The position numbers were made by a program, and so were the translations under genes. From Christensenella timonensis (lineage in GTDB: Bacteria; Bacillota; Clostridia; Christensenellales; Christensenellaceae), in assembly GCF_900087015.1 (NCBI RefSeq), contig NZ_FLKP01000002.1, positions 1,240,001 through 1,304,000 of the forward strand: a stretch of DNA of 64,000 bases, in the 5' to 3' direction. The notes beneath the pieces were generated by a model. The model saw nothing but the letters and a program-made list of their open reading frames with translations. It was not told where the DNA came from and did no database searches. Shown piece by piece: positions 59,821-64,000 of this stretch. Within the stretch, counting starts at the first letter, position 1, and each line of letters opens with the position of its first letter.

Positions 59821-60468
59821 ATGATGAAAAAATCAGAAGTGTTAAAGAGGCTGATCGACAGCGGTATTGTTGCGGTTGTGCGTGCGGAAGATGCGGAAGA
59901 AGCGATGAAAATTTGCGAGGCCTGCAGAAAAGCCGGGATCGTAGGGATTGAATTAACATTTACAGTTCCGGGGGCGGTTGACGTCATTAAAGAATTGGCA
60001 AATAAATATACATCCGAGGAAATAATCGTAGGCGCAGGTACGGTGCTCGACAGCGAAACGGCACGTGCAGCGATCCTCGCAGGAGCGAATTATATTGTAT
60101 CGCCATGCCTCGATCTAGAAACCATAAAGCTTTGCAACCGATACCAGATTGCCTGTATGCCGGGAGCTATGACGATAAAAGAAGTGGTTGAGTGCATGGA
60201 GGCGGGCGCGGATATTGTTAAGGTATTTCCGGGAAACTTATTTGGGCCCGCTATGATCAAGGCGATAAAAGGGCCTTTGCCCCAGGCGATGCTTATGCCG
60301 ACCGGAGGAGTGAATGCTGATAATTGTGCGGAGTGGATCCGGGCGGGATGTGTTGCTGTTGGAGCGGGCGGTGATTTAACGGCGGGAGCGAAAACCGGGG
60401 ATTATGATAAGATCACGGAAGTTGGCAAAAAAATGATCGAGGCAATTGCTGCTGCGCGGATGAAATAA
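59821..60468 (+). CDS. eda: 2-keto-3-deoxy-6-phosphogluconate / 4-hydroxy-2-oxoglutarate aldolase
   Basis: 215-aa class I aldolase. It shows GIVAVVRAEDAEEA, GIVGIELTFTVPGA with the catalytic Glu, IVGAGTVLDSE, the Schiff-base Lys in ADIVKVFPGN and MPTGGV. It cleaves a 2-keto-3-deoxy sugar acid phosphate to pyruvate and an aldehyde. ATG 59821 is chosen over the frame from 59773, which overlaps the previous gene. As last gene of the operon it shows that the pathway ends in a 2-keto-3-deoxy acid. Confidence 0.95.
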   Translation: MMKKSEVLKRLIDSGIVAVVRAEDAEEAMKICEACRKAGIVGIELTFTVPGAVDVIKELANKYTSEEIIVGAGTVLDSETARAAILAGANYIVSPCLDLETIKLCNRYQIACMPGAMTIKEVVECMEAGADIVKVFPGNLFGPAMIKAIKGPLPQAMLMPTGGVNADNCAEWIRAGCVAVGAGGDLTAGAKTGDYDKITEVGKKMIEAIAAARMK

Positions 60469-60491
60469 CGAAACATCCATTAAAAGTAATA

Positions 60492-60515
60492 AAAAACGCG
60501 GGAGACCGCGTTTTT
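60492..60515. terminator. Bidirectional terminator, right copy of a duplicated element
   Basis: AAAAACGCGG, loop GAGA, CCGCGTTTTT. It ends the KDPG aldolase operon and, on the other strand, the membrane-protein gene, whose TAA (60516-60514) lies in the T-run. It is nearly the same as 37232-37254. Confidence 0.9.
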
Positions 60516-60987
60516 AGTTTGCCTGTGTTTCCTTTTCGCGAATGTGGCGGCCGATAAAGGTGGACAAAAAGCCGATGACAGCGGACACCATGGCAAAGCC
60601 GAGACCGGTATACAGCACGCCCAAATATACGTGCGGAAGGATATCGAGCGAACGGAGCACGATACCGAAAGTGATCATACAGGCCATGATGATATAACCC
60701 TTTATATCGAAAAAGGCGAATGCGCAAACCTTATCCTTTTCAAAGGAATCGATGCGGTGCATATGCTTTTTGAACAGGCGGAAGAATACAAATTTAAAAA
60801 ACAGGAAGAAGATCACTGCCGCGACGAGGATACACAGCCACGGCATCGTCCAGTTTTCCACCATGGAAGGGATGCCGATGGACAGCACGGCCGTTGAGGC
60901 GACGCCCCAGACGATCCCCGCCAGCAGAGGCAAAAATTTTTTGCGGATGCGAGGCGCGTGGTCAAAATTGATTTCCTTTGCAGACAT
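60514..60987 (-). CDS. Small membrane protein of unknown function
   Basis: 157-aa protein with about four membrane segments (LLAGIVWGVASTAVLSIG, ILVAAVIFFLFFKFVFF, GYIIMACMITFGIVL, GLGFAMVSAVIGFLSTFIG) and a basic N-terminus. A short charged loop (KKHMHRIDSFEKDKV) separates the middle segments. I do not recognise the family. It is transcribed away from the manganese riboswitch and convergent with the sugar operon. Base composition returns to that of the region left of 37.2 kb. Confidence 0.7.
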   Translation of the reverse strand: MSAKEINFDHAPRIRKKFLPLLAGIVWGVASTAVLSIGIPSMVENWTMPWLCILVAAVIFFLFFKFVFFRLFKKHMHRIDSFEKDKVCAFAFFDIKGYIIMACMITFGIVLRSLDILPHVYLGVLYTGLGFAMVSAVIGFLSTFIGRHIREKETQAN

Positions 60988-61082
60988 AATATCACGACCT
61001 TCTTTTGATGCATGCTTTTATTATAGCACTGTTGATACCAATAACCAATGGAAGGAAATAATAAACATACGGCATTTTGACA

Positions 61083-61111
61083 TTGACTTGCAAAGCGGTC
61101 TATGGTAGCAT
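61083..61111 (+). promoter_or_regulatory. Probable promoter of the riboswitch-ATPase unit
   Basis: TTGACT at 61083-61088, a 17-base spacer and TAGCAT at 61106-61111. A second TTGACA at 61077-61082 overlaps the -35 region. Transcription would start about 15-20 bases before the aptamer. Confidence 0.5.
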
Positions 61112-61130
61112 ATGAAACATAATGAAATAC

Positions 61131-61268
61131 TTCGTGAGGGAGTAGTTGGCATACGGCAAGCCGTGTGCGGCAAGTCAACATACTGGCAAATGCCTGGCTT
61201 GCCTTGATTAACGAGACTCGCGTATCGCTCCCGTTAAGGAGGGTATACGTGCGGTCTTTTTTATTTGG
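61131..61268 (+). ncRNA. yybP-ykoY manganese riboswitch with terminator expression platform
   Basis: The conserved aptamer parts are all present in order: GGGAGTAGTTG (61138-61148), a variable hairpin, GTCAACATAC (61174-61183), a second stem, and GAGAC (61213-61217). GAC-CGCGTAT-CTCC then pairs with GGAG-ATACG-GCG-GTC, followed by a run of T to about 61262. This terminator stem shares GAGAC with the aptamer, so manganese binding should prevent termination and turn on the ATPase gene. This class is known to sense Mn2+ and commonly precedes P-type cation ATPases. Confidence 0.9.
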
Positions 61269-61278
61269 AACCGTGGAA

Positions 61279-61313
61279 CCGGATACTGCTTTAGGGGCGA
61301 TATCCGGTTTTTT
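61279..61313 (+). terminator. Second terminator between the riboswitch and the ATPase gene
   Basis: CCGGATA (61279-61285) pairs with TATCCGG (61301-61307) and is followed by six T (61308-61313). It lies 15 bases after the riboswitch terminator and before the ATPase start, giving two termination points in tandem. Confidence 0.7.
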
Positions 61314-61396
61314 GTTATGTTATGGACAACCGGCTGCACGAATGCGTGTTATGCGGACGCGCGCAGCCGATTTCACGCGGGAGGAAGAAAGCGGGT

Positions 61397-64000
61397 ATGC
61401 AGGCATTTTTGGAGAAGGGCGAACAAACCGCCCGGCGTCTGGGAACGGATACCAGGCAGGGCTTAACGAGCTGCCAGGCGGAGGAAAACGCAAAGAAATA
61501 TGGACGGAATGAGTTTGCGCGGGAAAAGCCGGACTCGCTGCTAAAGCGTTTAAAGGACGCGGCGACGGAGCCGATGATCATTATGCTGATCGCAGCTGGG
61601 CTGATCGCGCTGGCCGTCAATATCGCACGCGGTATAAGCGGAGGGGAAGCGGATTTCCTGGAGTGTGTGGGAATATTCGTCGCGATATCCCTCTCCGTTG
61701 TGATCACTGTCATCATGGAGGGGAAAAGCGCAAAGGCGTTTGAAGCCTTGAGCGAGATCAACCAGGACGTCCTCGTGAAGGCAGTACGCGACGGACAGGT
61801 ACAGCTGATCCCGCAAAAAGACATCGTCGTGGGGGACATCATCCACCTGGAAACGGGCGATAAGCTGCCGGCCGACGGGCGGCTGCTTGTAAGCAAAGGA
61901 TTATCGGCGGACGAAGCGTCCCTTACGGGGGAGAGCGTACCCGCCGAAAAGGATGCAGACGCGGCCTTTACAGATAAAAAAACGCCTGTTGCGGAACGCT
62001 CGAATATGCTTTATTCCGGCTGCTTTATTACGGGAGGAAGCGGTGTGATGGTCGTGACCGCGGTGGGCGACCAAACAGAATTTGGCAAGATCGCGCAGGA
62101 ATTATCGGACACACAAAAGGCAAGCACGCCCCTGCAGGAAAAGCTGGCAAAACTCGGTAAGACGATCACCATACTGGGCGCTGCCGCCGCGGCCGTGGTA
62201 TTCGCGATACAGGTCATTATTTTCCTGACCAACGGCACCGCTTCGCTCGATACGGTGTCTAGTGCGTTTATCACAAGCATCGTGCTGATCGTCGCGGCAG
62301 TGCCGGAAGGCCTGCCGACCATTGTAGCGGTGTCGCTTGCCCTGAATATCATCAAGATGGCAAAGCAGAACGCACTGGTCAAAAAGATGGTGGCCTGTGA
62401 AACGGTTGGGTGTGTAAGCATTATTTGTTCGGATAAGACGGGTACGCTTACACAAAACCGGATGACGGTATTGGCGGTGGGAACCAAAGAGGGGGTCGTG
62501 AGGCCGGAGGAACTTACCGATGGGGCGATCCTGCGCAATTTTTGTATCAACGGCACGGCGGACTTAAGCTGTTCCGCTTCGGCGGATTTTATTGGGAATC
62601 CAACGGAATGCGCGCTTCTGGTCGCGGCGCAAAAGGCGGGGCAGGATTACAGGCAAATGCGTGCCGCCAAGGAGATTGCATGCGTGTTCCCATTCAGCTC
62701 GGAGACCAAAAACATGACCACGATCGTTTTGGAAGAGGGGCGGCATATCGCATATACAAAGGGCAGCCCCGAAAAAGTGCTGGCCATGTGTGCTTTGGAT
62801 GAAGCGCGCAGGAGGCAGGCCGAAGCGGATATGCTTTCTTACCAGGAAAAAAGCTGCCGTGTGATCGCTTTTGCACATAAGGGACTTGCGGATATGAAAG
62901 ACTATGAAAGCGGCAGGCAGGAAATCGAAAGCGGTATGGTGTACGACGGGTTCGCAGCGATCGCCGACCCTCTGCGGGAGGATGTGTTTGCCGCGGTAGG
63001 GCGCTGCCGCAGCGCGGGGATCGACCTGAAAATATTGACGGGGGATAACCTTGTGACGGCAACCGCCATTGCCGGGGAGCTTGACCTTTTAGGGGACGGG
63101 CATATTGCCGTGGAAGCCAATATGTTGGAAGGCTTGAGCGACGAACAGCTGCTTAAGGCGCTTCCCAAAATACGCGTGATTGCGCGCAGTACGCCAGGGC
63201 TGAAAATGCGCGTGGTGAATGCGCTCAAAGCGAATGGGGATGTGGTTGCGGTCACGGGCGACGGTATTAACGACGCGCCTGCCCTGAAAAACGCGGACGT
63301 GGGGATTGCGATGGGCATATCGGGCACAGAGGTTTCCAAGGAGGCGAGCGATATTGTGCTGCTGGATGATTCGTTTTCCACGATCGTCAAGGCGGTGCAG
63401 TGGGGACGGGGAATATACGAGAATTTCCAGAGGTTTATCCAGTTCCAGCTAACGGTCAACCTGTCGTCGGTGGTCGTCGTGCTGTGCTCGATCCTGATGG
63501 GCTTTGTTTCCCCGTTCTCCGCGCTGCAGCTTTTGTGGATCAATATCATCATGGACGGGCCGCCGGCCCTGACGCTGGGCCTGGAGCCTATCCGCGAGGA
63601 CCTGATGAAGCGCACGCCGATCGCGCGCGATAAAAGTATTGTGACCAAGGGAATGCTCGGACGAATCGCCTTTAACGGAATTTTTATTTCAGCCGTATTC
63701 ATGGCGCAGCATACGTGGAACTTTTTGGGCGCGGCGCCGCAGCAGACGGCGACAGTCCTGTTCACCCTATTTGTGGTATTCCAGCTTTTCAATGCTTTTA
63801 ACAGCCGCGAGCTTTCGGATGTGAGCATGTTCAAAAATATCGGCAATAACAAACTGATGCTGCTCGTGTTCCTGGTAACGTTTGCGCTGCAGGTAGTGAT
63901 CACCCAGTTTGGCGGCGCGTTTTTCGGTACGGTGCCGCTGCAGCTTGAGATGTGGATGAGGATCATTCTTTGCGCGCTTTCCGTCATTGCGGCATCCGAG
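61397..64000 (+). CDS. Type II P-type cation ATPase (Ca2+/Mn2+ exporter), 3' truncated by the window
   Basis: 868 residues are visible and the frame is open to the window end. Key motifs are TGES at residues 177-180 (actuator), PEGLP in M4, the phosphorylation site SDKTGTLTQ with Asp346, TGDGINDAPAL from residue 620, QFQLTVNLSSVVVV in M5 and NIIMDGPPALTLG in M6. The M4 Glu, M5 Asn and M6 Asn/Asp match site II of PMCA/LMCA-type calcium pumps. Control by a manganese riboswitch suggests Mn2+ efflux. ATG 61397 is 12 bases after GGGAGG; the in-frame ATG 61322 lacks a ribosome site. Confidence 0.93.
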   Translation, partial: MQAFLEKGEQTARRLGTDTRQGLTSCQAEENAKKYGRNEFAREKPDSLLKRLKDAATEPMIIMLIAAGLIALAVNIARGISGGEADFLECVGIFVAISLSVVITVIMEGKSAKAFEALSEINQDVLVKAVRDGQVQLIPQKDIVVGDIIHLETGDKLPADGRLLVSKGLSADEASLTGESVPAEKDADAAFTDKKTPVAERSNMLYSGCFITGGSGVMVVTAVGDQTEFGKIAQELSDTQKASTPLQEKLAKLGKTITILGAAAAAVVFAIQVIIFLTNGTASLDTVSSAFITSIVLIVAAVPEGLPTIVAVSLALNIIKMAKQNALVKKMVACETVGCVSIICSDKTGTLTQNRMTVLAVGTKEGVVRPEELTDGAILRNFCINGTADLSCSASADFIGNPTECALLVAAQKAGQDYRQMRAAKEIACVFPFSSETKNMTTIVLEEGRHIAYTKGSPEKVLAMCALDEARRRQAEADMLSYQEKSCRVIAFAHKGLADMKDYESGRQEIESGMVYDGFAAIADPLREDVFAAVGRCRSAGIDLKILTGDNLVTATAIAGELDLLGDGHIAVEANMLEGLSDEQLLKALPKIRVIARSTPGLKMRVVNALKANGDVVAVTGDGINDAPALKNADVGIAMGISGTEVSKEASDIVLLDDSFSTIVKAVQWGRGIYENFQRFIQFQLTVNLSSVVVVLCSILMGFVSPFSALQLLWINIIMDGPPALTLGLEPIREDLMKRTPIARDKSIVTKGMLGRIAFNGIFISAVFMAQHTWNFLGAAPQQTATVLFTLFVVFQLFNAFNSRELSDVSMFKNIGNNKLMLLVFLVTFALQVVITQFGGAFFGTVPLQLEMWMRIILCALSVIAASE

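Noticed and set aside
61322-61396. Upstream ATG 61322 as start of the P-type ATPase
   Set aside because: It lies nine bases after a terminator T-run with no ribosome site, and the extra residues are not ATPase-like.
61165-61512. Plus-strand ORF of 115 codons over the riboswitch
   Set aside because: It lies across the aptamer, both terminators and the ATPase start in another frame, has no ribosome site and reads as non-protein-like sequence.
1-64000. CRISPR arrays, tRNA or rRNA genes, insertion sequences, integrases
   Set aside because: No regularly spaced repeats, no cloverleaf or rRNA core sequence and no transposase or integrase motifs were seen; the only long repeat pair is the duplicated terminator.

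Overview
The window looks like a chromosomal segment of a Gram-positive anaerobe of the Clostridia (Bacillota). Shine-Dalgarno sites are strong (AGGAGG), promoters are TTGACA/TATAAT-like, solute-binding proteins are lipoproteins, and the regulators are of the LacI, DeoR, GntR and Rrf2 families. Other pointers are a clostridial thiolase/crotonase/3-hydroxybutyryl-CoA dehydrogenase set, an iscR-iscS-iscU operon and a yybP-ykoY manganese riboswitch. Genus cannot be fixed from the sequence. No rRNA, tRNA, CRISPR array, transposase or phage gene was seen.

Layout. (1) 1-3159: two RbsC-like sugar permeases (the first cut by the window edge) and an amidohydrolase/uronate-isomerase-like enzyme. (2) 3160-5930: a sulfur-assimilation operon, metY-like then cysK, behind a consensus promoter, a palindromic operator and a short reading frame with tandem Cys codons. 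(3) 5941-27016: a large divergent catabolic locus. The minus arm holds Zn-ADH, aldehyde dehydrogenase, split transketolase, thiolase, crotonase, 3-hydroxybutyryl-CoA dehydrogenase and a GntR regulator. The plus arm holds a sugar isomerase, tautomerase, Fe-ADH, C_GCAxxG protein, CoA-disulfide-reductase/rhodanese, a complete RbsA/C/B-type ABC importer with SDR and LUD genes, a LacI regulator and another Zn-ADH. (4) 27026-37254: more housekeeping-like genes, namely an Rrf2 regulator operon, MFS and ABC exporters, iscR-iscS-iscU, a beta-CASP metallo-hydrolase and a YqeY protein. (5) 37277-60468: a visibly more AT-rich carbohydrate block with two parts. The first (37277-47285) has isomerase, DeoC-like aldolase, two FGGY kinases, DeoR, phosphotriesterase-like lactonase, ADH, HAD and cupin/PMI-like genes. 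The second (47380-60468) has two VOC proteins, an ABC importer and nine sugar/sugar-acid enzymes ending in a KDPG aldolase. (6) 60514-64000: a small membrane protein, then a manganese riboswitch and a type II P-type ATPase cut by the window edge.

How it fits together. Regions 1, 3 and 5 each pair a ribose-type ABC system with dehydrogenases, isomerases, kinases and aldolases, so the segment is specialised for importing and oxidising unusual sugars, polyols or sugar acids. The most notable regulatory signals are: a Cys-codon leader peptide before the cysteine genes; a shared ACATATATGT palindrome linking that operon to an Rrf2 (CymR-like) gene; a 12-bp operator shared by the DeoR gene and the promoters of its presumed targets; and near-identical terminators bracketing the 23-kb AT-rich block, which suggests a discrete insertion between formerly convergent neighbours.
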